The notes below the pieces were generated by a model. The model searched no databases, was not told where the DNA came from, and was given only the letters and a program-made list of their open reading frames with translations. Shown piece by piece: positions 24,084 to 32,196 of a DNA stretch of 36,645 bases. The stretch comes from an uncultured Coriobacteriaceae bacterium (lineage in GTDB: Bacteria > Actinomycetota > Coriobacteriia > Coriobacteriales > Atopobiaceae), in assembly GCA_902803315.1 (NCBI GenBank), contig CADCPM010000028.1, positions 1 to 36,645 on the forward strand, in the 5' to 3' direction. The stretch's first letter is position 1. Each line of letters opens with the position of its first letter. The translations under genes were made by a program, and so were the position numbers.

Positions 24084-25436
24084 TTACTCTTTATGCGCTA
24101 ACAAGCATACAGTTTCAACGTGATAGGTCTGCGGAAAGAGGTCAACGGGTGTTATTCGTACGGGATGGAACGTTCCTTCGCTTGCAAACCGCGCAAGATC
24201 GCGGGCAAGCGTCGCGGGATCGCAACTCACGTAGGCAATCGCGCGCGCGGGTTGTGCGCTGAGCTTCTTAACCACGTCGGGAGCGAGTCCGGCGCGTGGC
24301 GGATCGACGACAATGACGTCTGCCTGCCCTTCGGGGAACTCGCGATCTGCATCTCCGCCAATGGGTTCGGCGTTGCCAAGGCCAGCCGCGTCGAGGTTGC
24401 GTCGAAGATCGCGTACGGCAGGTCCGTACGACTCGACTGCCGACACCCAGGCACAGCGTTCTGCCAAAGGCAGCGTAAAGGTGCCCGCGCCGCAATAGAG
24501 GTCCATGGCCTCGTCGTCTTCGGTGGGACATAGTCCCTCGAGGACAAGCTCAATGAGCCTTTGCGCCCCTGCGGTATTGACCTGAAAGAAGGAGGGAGCC
24601 GAAAGCATCATAGTGTTGTCGCCCAGGCGCTCGCGCCAATGCCCACGACCTCCTAGTACCTCCACTCCGGAAACCTTGCGTGCCTTCTTTTGTCCTTTGG
24701 TAAGGACTCGTACAATCGAAGTCGCCTTGGTAGCGTCTGCGAGCACCTTTGCCGTCTGAGCGCGTGGAAAGGGGCCTGGCGCCGTCCAGAGGGCAATCTC
24801 AAGGTCGCCTGTCTTACTGGACGTTCGGATGCCAATGCGGTCGAGCGTGATGTCGCACGATCCCGCCATGTAGCCAAGCGCTCCCGATACCGCCTTAACG
24901 ACCTTTTTCGAGCGTCCGCCCAGCAAGGGGCATGAGTCGACCTTTATGACGGAGGGCTTTTCTCCCTCCTCTGCACGGGCGTGCATACCCACGACGGCGC
25001 GTTGCCCTTGTCGCTTAAAGGCGAGCTCCACTTTGTTGCGATATCCCCATGGCTTTGACGGGGCGACACAGGGGCTCACGAGCTCTTGAGCAACGGTCGG
25101 CTCCATATGCCCAATGCGAACTAGCGCGTCGACAAGGTTGTCCCTCTTTGCCTTGAGCTGAGCCTCATACGAGAGGAAGGCCCAGGGGCAGCCTCCGCAT
25201 ACCTCGGAAAACGGGCATGCGGACTTAACGCGTTGGGGAGAGGGTTCGAGCACCTTGGTCGTCATGGCGCGCGAATAGTTCTTCTGGCTGTGAACAACGC
25301 GCGCCTCAACCACGTCGCCCGCGACGGCACCGACGACGAAGACGGCCTTTCCGTCCTCGTCGTGAGCTATTGCATCGGCGCCATAGGTCATGTGTTCCAC
25401 GGAAAGGCGAAGCGTGGAGCCCTTGCTACTGGTCAT
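24084..25436 (-). CDS. TrmA/RlmD-family RNA (uracil-5-)-methyltransferase
   Basis: 450 residues from the ATG at 25436 (MTSSKGSTL), which overlaps the stop of the PH-domain gene by 11 nt. An alternative start at 25487 has AGGGG upstream and would overlap by 62 nt. The enzyme methylates a uridine in rRNA or tRNA using S-adenosylmethionine. Features: an N-terminal TRAM-like domain (about 10-65); cysteines CPFSEVCGGCPW and a later DSCPLL that fit the [4Fe-4S] cluster of RlmD/RlmCD enzymes; a GAGTFTLPLAERC SAM-binding block; VDPPRAGL; and the catalytic cysteine in YVSCDPATLARDL. Full length. The exact target base cannot be told from sequence, since RlmCD, RlmD and TrmA types overlap. Confidence 0.9.
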   Translation of the reverse strand: MTSSKGSTLRLSVEHMTYGADAIAHDEDGKAVFVVGAVAGDVVEARVVHSQKNYSRAMTTKVLEPSPQRVKSACPFSEVCGGCPWAFLSYEAQLKAKRDNLVDALVRIGHMEPTVAQELVSPCVAPSKPWGYRNKVELAFKRQGQRAVVGMHARAEEGEKPSVIKVDSCPLLGGRSKKVVKAVSGALGYMAGSCDITLDRIGIRTSSKTGDLEIALWTAPGPFPRAQTAKVLADATKATSIVRVLTKGQKKARKVSGVEVLGGRGHWRERLGDNTMMLSAPSFFQVNTAGAQRLIELVLEGLCPTEDDEAMDLYCGAGTFTLPLAERCAWVSAVESYGPAVRDLRRNLDAAGLGNAEPIGGDADREFPEGQADVIVVDPPRAGLAPDVVKKLSAQPARAIAYVSCDPATLARDLARFASEGTFHPVRITPVDLFPQTYHVETVCLLAHKE

Positions 25437-25965
25437 GACGGCTGCTTCGTTGGTGAGAAGACCGTGCGGTCGAAGCGCGACTCGCATCGGACCCCTGACT
25501 TATGGCCTTACGCATTTCGTAGGCGTGGGCGATGCTGCGCAGCTCGAAGTCGCTTTCGCCGGCATAGGTTTGGATACGTACGTCCGCATAATCGAAGAGG
25601 CGCCCGAATACAGACGGGTCTACCGTAACGTCGGACACGTTGGATAGGTCGCACACCTGATCCTTGATGTCTACGATGCCCGTACGCGCATACAGGCGCT
25701 TGTCGGTTACGATTACGTCTGTGTCGAGGTTGGCAATCGCGCGTGGGATTCGCATAACAAACGCTATGACCACGCTTATGCCCAAAAGGATAAGGCCTAC
25801 TAGAGTATTTTTGAATACGAAGTGTGCGACCGCGAAGGCGATGACGCCCAGAAGCACGATGGGTATTGCGCCTAGGATGAGGGGAATCCACGACTCCTTT
25901 GCATGGAACACCTCTCGCTCGTCGGGATTGTCAAATTGAATGCCACGCAGCTTGCGCTTAGCCAT
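25426..25965 (-). CDS. PH-domain (bPH2/YdbT-like) membrane protein
   Basis: 179 residues from the ATG at 25965 (MAKRKLRG), with GAGGAG 6 nt upstream; the ORF can be read back to 26076 but that part lacks a ribosome site and overlaps the divergent gene. Two membrane helices lie at about 25-70 (WIPLILGAIPIVLLGVIAFAV and LVGLILLGISVVIAFVM). A bacterial pleckstrin-homology-like domain follows (IVTDKRLYARTGIVDIKDQVCDLSNVSDVTV, then FDYADVRIQTYAG), as in YdbS/YdbT and related proteins. The C-terminal 25 residues are Ser/Arg-rich. The function of these proteins is poorly known, with membrane stress or lipid roles suggested in some families. It overlaps the RNA methyltransferase gene and is probably co-transcribed with it. 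Confidence 0.88.
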   Translation of the reverse strand: MAKRKLRGIQFDNPDEREVFHAKESWIPLILGAIPIVLLGVIAFAVAHFVFKNTLVGLILLGISVVIAFVMRIPRAIANLDTDVIVTDKRLYARTGIVDIKDQVCDLSNVSDVTVDPSVFGRLFDYADVRIQTYAGESDFELRSIAHAYEMRKAISQGSDASRASTARSSHQRSSRHDQ

Positions 25966-26045
25966 TTGATACTCCTCTCTGGGAACTCTGCACCAAAGGT
26001 TGCAGTACCCTTGATGGTACAACAAGTGCGTAGGGGGAGAGTCAC

Positions 26046-26510
26046 ATGACGGCGGACGAGCGAGCGGAAACGGCACGTAACAACTTTTTGCAGGGCTACA
26101 ACTGCTCCCAATCGGTGGTATTGGCGTTTCCTGACGTATTGGAGCAGGCGGGTCTCGATCCCTCTGTTGCGGCTCGGCTCGCCTCTCCCTTTGGGGGAGG
26201 CATGGGTCGCATGCGTGAGGTGTGCGGCGCGGTCTCGGGCATGCTTATGGTCTTGGGGCTCGCCCAAGGATATGACGAGGCGAAGGCCTTCGCGGCAAAG
26301 AAGGAGCTGTATCAAAAGGTCCAGACGCTTTGCAAACGCTATGGCGATGAGAACGGCTCCATCGTTTGCCGAGAATTGCTGGGGCTGGGCAAAGGTCCAG
26401 ACGCGCCCACACCACAGAGGCGCACCGACAGCTATTATCGCAAGCGCCCTTGTCCCGAGCTCTGCGCATGTGCGGCGCGCATCCTCGCAGAGCACTTGGA
26501 CGAGGATTAG
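26046..26510 (+). CDS. C_GCAxxG_C_C family redox-associated protein
   Basis: 154 residues; GGGGGAG six nt before the ATG at 26046. The protein shows the family pattern: NCSQSV with C20, FGGGMGRMREVCGAVSGMLMVLG in the middle (the GCAxxG-like block with its Cys), TLCKRYGDENGSIVCREL, and a C-terminal CPELCACAARI. Members are small cysteine-rich proteins often annotated as split-soret cytochrome-like or redox proteins; their true cofactor and role are not settled. It is divergent from the PH-domain gene with 80 bases between, and stands alone before a large hairpin. Confidence 0.9.
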   Translation: MTADERAETARNNFLQGYNCSQSVVLAFPDVLEQAGLDPSVAARLASPFGGGMGRMREVCGAVSGMLMVLGLAQGYDEAKAFAAKKELYQKVQTLCKRYGDENGSIVCRELLGLGKGPDAPTPQRRTDSYYRKRPCPELCACAARILAEHLDED

Positions 26511-26525
26511 TGGCATAAGAATAGC

Positions 26526-26618
26526 CATGGGGATGGCCTTTCCCGTCCGCCGGTGGATCGCGAAGCGAGTGAGCGTAGCGATCGCTGAGCCGGGCGGGCG
26601 GGGGAGGCCATCCCCATG
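26526..26618. repeat. Large hairpin with GCGAAGCGAG core between convergent genes (copy 2)
   Basis: CATGGGGATGGCCT (from 26526) pairs perfectly with AGGCCATCCCCATG (to 26618). The pairing extends through the next 12 bases with three G-T wobbles, giving a stem of about 26 bp. The loop holds GCGAAGCGAG (26560-26569) between GATCGC and GCGATC. It lies between the convergent C_GCAxxG_C_C and ppk1 genes and may stop transcription from both sides. Confidence 0.75.
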
Positions 26619-26660
26619 AGCACAAATTGAAACGTATCCGTGCCTATCCTGGCACGCAGG

Positions 26661-29342
26661 CTAGCCGCGGAACAAGACGCGAAGCCCTTGCCCAAAGTGG
26701 CCGAATGCCTTTCTGAACCGACCCACCTTTACCTCTTCCTTTGGCTCCTCGCGGTTTGCCAATTCGTTTGTCGGTTCGTGGCTTTCTTTTACGGCCTCAC
26801 GACGCCCTTGCGCGCGTTCCTGGATGCGCACCTGCGCACGCGAAATGAGGGAGGGCGTCTCGGTTGGCACGGTTGCACGCATACCTTCGGAGAACACGGC
26901 ATCTGCAGACGTGCTTGAATCCTCGTGCTTTTCTTGCGACGCAGCGCTGACTTCGTCTGCGGACTCCGAAACCACGATGTCGCTTGCGGGGGTGCTGTGC
27001 AGGATCTCGGGGATGGGCGGCACGACGCTCGCTTCGGGAATAAGTGGCACATCCATGTTCTCGCGTGCCTTGCGCGCTCGGTCATAGGCGAGCACGATGA
27101 GCGACTGCTGGGCGTCCACGCGCGGTGCGTCTGGCTCAACCTCAAGCTTCTCCCATTTGCCGTCGGAATTGAGCTGGCGGGCCTTTACGTTGTCTGCCAA
27201 CTGGATGTTCATGTACTGAAGCACGAGGGCACGGCAGGTGGGATCCAACACTGGGTAGGCTATCTCCACGCGATGCTCTGTGTTTCGCGTCATCATGTCG
27301 GCCGAAGACAGGTACACGGTGTCAACCTCTGCGCCAAACGCATACACGCGGGCGTGTTCGAGGAATCGTCCCACGATCTGGCGAATCACCAGGCAGTTAC
27401 CAGAGCCGTCCACGTCCACGATGCAGGTGATGCCTCGTATAACAAGGATTACCTTTACACCAGCCCGCACCGCTTCCACGATCTTGTCAATTACGTCGCG
27501 GTCGGTAAGCGAGTTCATCTTCATGAACAGCTGTGCGGGTTGTCCGGCACGTGCACGCTCGATCTCGCGGTTCATGCCTCGGACGATAAGGGGCTTGAGC
27601 CCTTCGGGAGCGACGCCAAGATAGCGATAGGTACCGCGCAGGTTGCCGAGGCTCAGGTTGCGGAAGAACACGTTGCCGTCCTCTGCGATGCCCTCGTGTG
27701 CGGTGAGCAGCATGAAGTCGGAGTAGAGCTTGGCAGTCTTCTCGTTGAAGTTGCCAGTGCCGAGGCAGGTAAGGCGACGAATGCTGCCGTGCTCGTGGTA
27801 GGTAACCTGGCAGATCTTGGAGTGGCATTTGAATCCCTCGGAGCCATAGATAACCGTGCATCCTGCGGCTTCCAGACGCTCCGCCCATTCGATGTTGTTC
27901 GCCTCGTCAAAGCGAGCGCGCAGCTCCATGAGAACCGTAACGTCCTTGCCGTTCTCCGCTGCCTGGATGAGGCTCTCGCAGAGATGCGATTGCTTTGCAA
28001 CGCGGTAGAGCGTGATCTTAATGGATATGCAATCGTCGTCTTGGCTTGCCTCGCGTAGGAGGTTGAGCAGAGGGCTCATGGATTCGTACGGATAGAACAG
28101 GAGGATGTCGTGATCCTCAATCTGCTCGCGCATGGGGCGTGAGAGGTCGGCCATGGGACTCGCCTGTGGCTCAACCGGCTCGTTGGTGAGCTCGCGATGG
28201 TGCTTCTCGGGAATGCGTCCCTCCAAGCCGTAGACGTAGCTAAGGTCGAGCGGTACGTTGCGCTCGAATACGCGGCTGTTCGAAAGGCCCAACTCCTCAC
28301 GAATGAAGTGCTTGAGCGCATCGTCGAACTTGCCTTGGATCTCCAAGCGAACGGGCTGCAGGCGAAGGCGCTTCTTGAGCACCTTCTTCATATGTTGACG
28401 ATAGTCCTCCTCTTCGCCTACGCCCTCGCCGTCGGGGTCCACGTCTGCGTTACGCGTTACGCGGATAATTGCCGTGCTGGTGGAGTGATAGGAGCCAAAG
28501 CAATTGTCCACTTGCTGGGCGATGATGTCTTCCAGAAGGACGAACCGGAACTTGCTGGGCCGGCTTGGCAACTGAATTACCCGTGGTAGACGATGTGGCA
28601 CCTCTATGATGCCTAGCACTCCCGTTTCGTCTTGGCCGTCCAGTGCGCACACCACGTACAGCGACCCATTGCGCAGATTGGGGAAGGGGTGTCGGGGGTC
28701 CACCATAAGGGGAGAGAGTATGGGCGAGAGGTTCTTCTTGAAGTAGTTCTGCACGACCTCCAAGTCCTCTTCGCTCAGGTTTTCACGCGTGACGCGCGTG
28801 AGGCCATGTGTCTTGAGCTGCGCCTCCAACTCCAACTCGGCACGCTCTTGGCGTTCCACCAGTGGCGGCAGCATTTCGAAAATGATCTCGAGCTGCTGGG
28901 AGGGAGTGAGGCCGCTCTTGTTGTCCACGGGTTCGTGCTTGAGCGACGCGAGGTCCGACAGGCCCCCAACGCGAATCATAAACCATTCGTTGAGGTTAGA
29001 GCCAAAGATCTCTACGAACTTCAGGCGTTCAAACAAGGGAACCGATTCGTCAAACGCCTCGTCGAGTACGCGGTTGTTAAAGCGCAGCCAGCTGACTTCG
29101 CGGTTTTGGGTGTAGGACGTGTCCACACCGCCGCCGTTTCTATGCTTTCCGGCTCCTAGGCGGTTCATCGTTTCCTTTACTGCCTTCCGAGCTTTCTTTG
29201 AGGCTTCGTGCTCATAGGCGCTCGTGGTGGCGGAGTACTTGTCTACCTGTTCGCCTTTGGGCGTGAGCTTCTCTTTGCGTGCCGCCTCAATCTCGGCGAG
29301 CTCGCGGCTCTTCTGATCCTGTTTGGTTCCCTTTTTTGCCAT
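26661..29342 (-). CDS. ppk1: Polyphosphate kinase 1
   Basis: 893 residues; the ATG at 29342 follows AGGGG at 6 nt. The enzyme polymerises the gamma-phosphate of ATP into polyphosphate, reversibly. PPK1 text is clear: 'SWLRFNNRVLDEA', 'NEWFMIRVGGL', 'LSPILSPLMVDPRHPFPNL', 'DILLFYPYESMSPLLNLLREAS', the phosphodiesterase-like GFKCHSKICQV with H507 (the phosphorylated His of the family), 'LGTGNFNEKTAKLYSDF', and FLEHARVYAFG with H663. The catalytic core ends near residue 720. About 170 residues follow that are rich in Glu, Ser, Ala and Val, with no recognised fold, and about 55 lysine-rich residues precede the core. Both extensions are outside the usual length of about 700 residues. Confidence 0.96.
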   Translation of the reverse strand: MAKKGTKQDQKSRELAEIEAARKEKLTPKGEQVDKYSATTSAYEHEASKKARKAVKETMNRLGAGKHRNGGGVDTSYTQNREVSWLRFNNRVLDEAFDESVPLFERLKFVEIFGSNLNEWFMIRVGGLSDLASLKHEPVDNKSGLTPSQQLEIIFEMLPPLVERQERAELELEAQLKTHGLTRVTRENLSEEDLEVVQNYFKKNLSPILSPLMVDPRHPFPNLRNGSLYVVCALDGQDETGVLGIIEVPHRLPRVIQLPSRPSKFRFVLLEDIIAQQVDNCFGSYHSTSTAIIRVTRNADVDPDGEGVGEEEDYRQHMKKVLKKRLRLQPVRLEIQGKFDDALKHFIREELGLSNSRVFERNVPLDLSYVYGLEGRIPEKHHRELTNEPVEPQASPMADLSRPMREQIEDHDILLFYPYESMSPLLNLLREASQDDDCISIKITLYRVAKQSHLCESLIQAAENGKDVTVLMELRARFDEANNIEWAERLEAAGCTVIYGSEGFKCHSKICQVTYHEHGSIRRLTCLGTGNFNEKTAKLYSDFMLLTAHEGIAEDGNVFFRNLSLGNLRGTYRYLGVAPEGLKPLIVRGMNREIERARAGQPAQLFMKMNSLTDRDVIDKIVEAVRAGVKVILVIRGITCIVDVDGSGNCLVIRQIVGRFLEHARVYAFGAEVDTVYLSSADMMTRNTEHRVEIAYPVLDPTCRALVLQYMNIQLADNVKARQLNSDGKWEKLEVEPDAPRVDAQQSLIVLAYDRARKARENMDVPLIPEASVVPPIPEILHSTPASDIVVSESADEVSAASQEKHEDSSTSADAVFSEGMRATVPTETPSLISRAQVRIQERAQGRREAVKESHEPTNELANREEPKEEVKVGRFRKAFGHFGQGLRVLFRG

Positions 29343-29506
29343 GGATAGCCCCTTTGCGATTGACTATGGTGTAACTTCCCATTATGAGCTGAGACGCCAT
29401 GTGCATCGGGGACGCATCGGTCAGCGTGATACCGCACATGCCCACGCTCTTCCGGGGCGGCCCGCGTACGGCTCCGTGTCCATGGAATGGCCAACCGTAG
29501 TCGGTG

Positions 29507-29536
29507 TTGCTGCAGTAAGTAGTTTAAAATTATGAT
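29507..29536 (+). promoter_or_regulatory. Candidate arcA promoter
   Basis: TTGCTG (29507-29512) and TATGAT (29531-29536) lie 18 nt apart inside an A+T-rich stretch, giving a leader of about 130 nt before the GTG at 29672. The remaining intergenic sequence (29343-29500) shows no gene or repeat. I saw no convincing ARG-box palindrome. Confidence 0.4.
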
Positions 29537-29671
29537 ATGCTTATATGCAATGTAGCGTTTCGCTCGGAATCACAACAGGGACGTGGAGGCACGAACGCGA
29601 GGCAAGGTATCATGTTTGCCATAATGCGTGCCTTGTGGCTTTTTGCTAATCGACGAGACGAGGAGAGTGCA

Positions 29672-30925
29672 GTGCGCGAACTCTTGAACGTTCACAACGA
29701 GGTTGGGAAACTTCGGACAGTCATGCTGCACCGTCCTGGCGAGGAGCTCCTCAACCTCTCGCCCGCAAACCTCGAGCCATTGCTCTTTGACGACATCCCG
29801 TACTTGCAGATCGCTCAAGAGGAGCATGACGCATTCGCGCGTATGCTGCGCGAGGAGGGTGTAGAGGTCTTGTATTTGGAGGATCTCGTTACCCAAACCC
29901 TCGATACTTCCGCGCGCTTGCGGAACCAGTTTACGAGCGACTACATACGTGAGAGCGGACTTACGGGCTCAAGTACCATCGCAGCCGTGCGTGAGCGGCT
30001 GGATAGCATATCCGATACACGCGACTTTGTGGACGCCGTGATTCGTGGAGTGCGTCGGGATGAGCTCGACTTGGACCATGCTGGCTCCCTGGAGCTTGCC
30101 GACATCGTGGGTACCGCCCAAAGTGGCAATCCCGACTTGGCAATAGATCCCATGCCTAACCTCTACTTTACGCGTGACAACTTTACCGTGGTGGGCCGCG
30201 GCGTTAACCTCAACAGCATGTATAGCGTCACGCGCAGACGGGAGACGCTGCTCGGCCATTACGTGTTTACCTATCATCCACAGTATTGCGAGGTGCCTGT
30301 GTGGTATGACCGTGACATCTCGTATCGTTTAGAGGGTGGCGACTTCATTAACCTCTCAAACCATACGGTGGCTATTGGCATCTCTCAACGCACGATTTCG
30401 TCTGCCATCGATGCGTATGCCAAAAACGTCTTTTGGGGCAGGGGGCAACATCCAGACATCAAGGAAATCTATGCGTTCCTGATCCCCGACACTCGCACGA
30501 TGATGCATTTGGACACGGTGTTTACTCAGCTGGATGTGGATGCGTTCTTGTATCATCCGGGCATCCTAGATGTTTTGGAAACCTTTAGGGTCACCCGCGG
30601 TGCGCGTGTGAACGAGCTTTGCGTAGAGCCTTTGGACATGGGCTTAAGCGAGGTGTTGGCAAAGGCCATGGGCGTTGACTCCGTACGTCTTATAAGCTGT
30701 GGAGGAAACGACGCCATTGCGGCTGCGCGGGAGCAGTGGAACGATGGTTCCAACACGCTGGCTGTCGCGCCGGGTCGCGTGTTTGTGTACCAACGCAATG
30801 CCATAACCAACGAGATTCTGTACAAGGAGGGATTCGAGCTTTTGGAGATTCCCTCCGCGGAGCTGAGTCGCGGGCGCGGGGGTCCGCATTGCATGAGCAT
30901 GCCCTTTGTGCGCGACGACTTGTAG
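29672..30925 (+). CDS. arcA: Arginine deiminase
   Basis: 417 residues from the GTG at 29672, which has GAGGAG exactly 6 nt upstream. The reading frame is open back to 29537, but that part has no ribosome site and does not resemble the family. The enzyme hydrolyses L-arginine to citrulline and ammonia, the first step of the arginine deiminase pathway. Typical blocks: NVHNEVGKLRTVMLHRPG at the start, PNLYFTRDNF, YRLEGGDF, PDTRTMMHLDTVFT with the catalytic His/Asp, ISCGGND, and GGPHCMSMP with the nucleophile Cys407. The length and the cysteine close to the end match characterised enzymes. Ornithine carbamoyltransferase follows 112 nt downstream; carbamate kinase and the arginine/ornithine antiporter are not in the window. 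Confidence 0.96.
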   Translation: MRELLNVHNEVGKLRTVMLHRPGEELLNLSPANLEPLLFDDIPYLQIAQEEHDAFARMLREEGVEVLYLEDLVTQTLDTSARLRNQFTSDYIRESGLTGSSTIAAVRERLDSISDTRDFVDAVIRGVRRDELDLDHAGSLELADIVGTAQSGNPDLAIDPMPNLYFTRDNFTVVGRGVNLNSMYSVTRRRETLLGHYVFTYHPQYCEVPVWYDRDISYRLEGGDFINLSNHTVAIGISQRTISSAIDAYAKNVFWGRGQHPDIKEIYAFLIPDTRTMMHLDTVFTQLDVDAFLYHPGILDVLETFRVTRGARVNELCVEPLDMGLSEVLAKAMGVDSVRLISCGGNDAIAAAREQWNDGSNTLAVAPGRVFVYQRNAITNEILYKEGFELLEIPSAELSRGRGGPHCMSMPFVRDDL

Positions 30926-30981
30926 TCGTTATTTAGGCTCATTGTACGGCAGAGGGTCGTTCTCTTGCCTGGACTGGTATT

Positions 30982-30987
30982 TATAAT
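30982..30987 (+). promoter_or_regulatory. Candidate -10 box of the ornithine carbamoyltransferase gene
   Basis: A perfect TATAAT at 30982-30987 lies 50 nt before the ATG at 31038, in the gap after arcA. The -35 region is weak (TTCTCT at 16-nt spacing). It suggests the gene can be transcribed independently of arcA. Confidence 0.45.
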
Positions 30988-31037
30988 TGGTGGCATTGTA
31001 GTAAAGTGGTGGCCTTATCCTACAGAAAGGACATTCC

Positions 31038-32030
31038 ATGGGAGTAAGCATTGCCGGTCGGAGCTTTCTCAAGCTCCTGGACTTCTCCTCCGACGAAATA
31101 AGGTATCTCATAGGTCTTTCGGCCGACTTTAAGCGCCTCAAGCGTTCTGGCGTTCCCCATCGATGGTTGGAGGGCAAGAACATCGTCCTTCTGTTTGAGA
31201 AGACCTCCACGCGTACGCGTTGCTCGTTTGAGGTCGGTGGGATGGACTTGGGCATGGGCGTTACGTACCTGGACCCCGGCAGCTCCCAGATGGGGATGAA
31301 GGAGTCAATCGAGGATACGGCCCGCGTGTTGGGACGGATATACGACGGCATAGAGTATCGCGGATTCGACCAGGCCATTGTGGAGGAGCTTGCCGAAAAG
31401 GCGGGCGTTCCTGTGTGGAATGGCCTCACGACACAATTCCATCCCACGCAGATGATTGCGGACATGCTTACCGTGCGCGAGAGGTTTGGCAAGTTCGAGG
31501 GGATGAAGCTGACGTTCTTTGGCGACGCGCGCAACAATGTTGCCAACTCGCTTATGGTCGTGTGTGCAAAGCTCGGTATGCACTTTTGCGCCTGTGGTCC
31601 CAAGGAGAACATGCCTTCCGAGGAGCTCGTTTCCACGTGTCGCAGTATAGCGGCGAAGACGGGAGGATCCGTTACCCTTACCGACTCCGTTTCCGAGGGC
31701 GCTCAAAACGCCAACGTGGTCTATACCGACATCTGGGTTTCCATGGGAGAGCCCGAGGAGCTGTGGGAAGAGCGCATTCGTCTGCTCTCTCCCTATCAGG
31801 TAAATGCTGCCGTAATGGAGCAGGCTGCCGAAGACGCAATATTCATGCACTGCCTCCCCAGCTTCCACGACACCAAGACCACCATTGGCACCAGCATCGC
31901 GCAGAAATATGGCATCTGTGAGATGGAAGTCACCGACGAGGTCTTCGAATCGTCGCGCTCAGTGGTGTTCGACGAGGCCGAGAATCGCATGCACTCAATC
32001 AAAGCGATCATGTACGCGACGCTCAAGTGA
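31038..32030 (+). CDS. argF: Ornithine carbamoyltransferase
   Basis: 330 residues; AAAGGA precedes the ATG at 31038. The enzyme joins carbamoyl phosphate and ornithine to make citrulline, or runs in reverse in the catabolic arginine deiminase pathway. Signature motifs are intact: the carbamoyl-phosphate site STRTR (57-61), HPTQ in QFHPTQMIADM, DARNNVANSL, the ornithine-binding SMG loop in WVSMGEP, and HCLPSFHD near the C-terminus. Being beside arcA suggests a catabolic role (arcB), but sequence alone does not separate the anabolic and catabolic forms, so argF is used as the neutral symbol. Confidence 0.95.
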   Translation: MGVSIAGRSFLKLLDFSSDEIRYLIGLSADFKRLKRSGVPHRWLEGKNIVLLFEKTSTRTRCSFEVGGMDLGMGVTYLDPGSSQMGMKESIEDTARVLGRIYDGIEYRGFDQAIVEELAEKAGVPVWNGLTTQFHPTQMIADMLTVRERFGKFEGMKLTFFGDARNNVANSLMVVCAKLGMHFCACGPKENMPSEELVSTCRSIAAKTGGSVTLTDSVSEGAQNANVVYTDIWVSMGEPEELWEERIRLLSPYQVNAAVMEQAAEDAIFMHCLPSFHDTKTTIGTSIAQKYGICEMEVTDEVFESSRSVVFDEAENRMHSIKAIMYATLK

Positions 32031-32077
32031 TCAATCGGATGGGCGCCGTAGCCTTCGGATGTTCTTATCTTTGCAAA

Positions 32078-32190
32078 GTGCGGCGCGTGCGAGGGGACGG
32101 GTCCCGTGTCATGGCGCGCGCAGTTTCCGAGCGAAGCGAGGACTGTTTGAGCGCGATATAACACGGGACCCGTCCTCTCGCGCGCCGCAC
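32078..32190. repeat. Large hairpin with GCGAAGCGAG core between convergent genes (copy 3)
   Basis: Arms of about 30 bases (32078-32109 and 32161-32190) are complementary apart from two extra bases and one wobble pair, and include the sub-palindrome ACGGGTCCCGT. The loop region carries GCGAAGCGAG at 32131-32140 and secondary complementarity (CAGTTTCC with GGACTG). It lies between the convergent argF and membrane-protein genes. Confidence 0.75.
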
Positions 32191-32196
32191 GGGCCG

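Noticed and set aside
26925..28058. A 377-codon plus-strand open frame opposite ppk1
   Set aside because: It is antisense to the conserved catalytic core of PPK1, which explains the open frame through codon bias.
29537..29671. Upstream extension of arginine deiminase from an ATG at 29537
   Set aside because: The extra 45 residues have no family similarity and no ribosome site, whereas the GTG at 29672 has GAGGAG at ideal spacing and gives the usual length.
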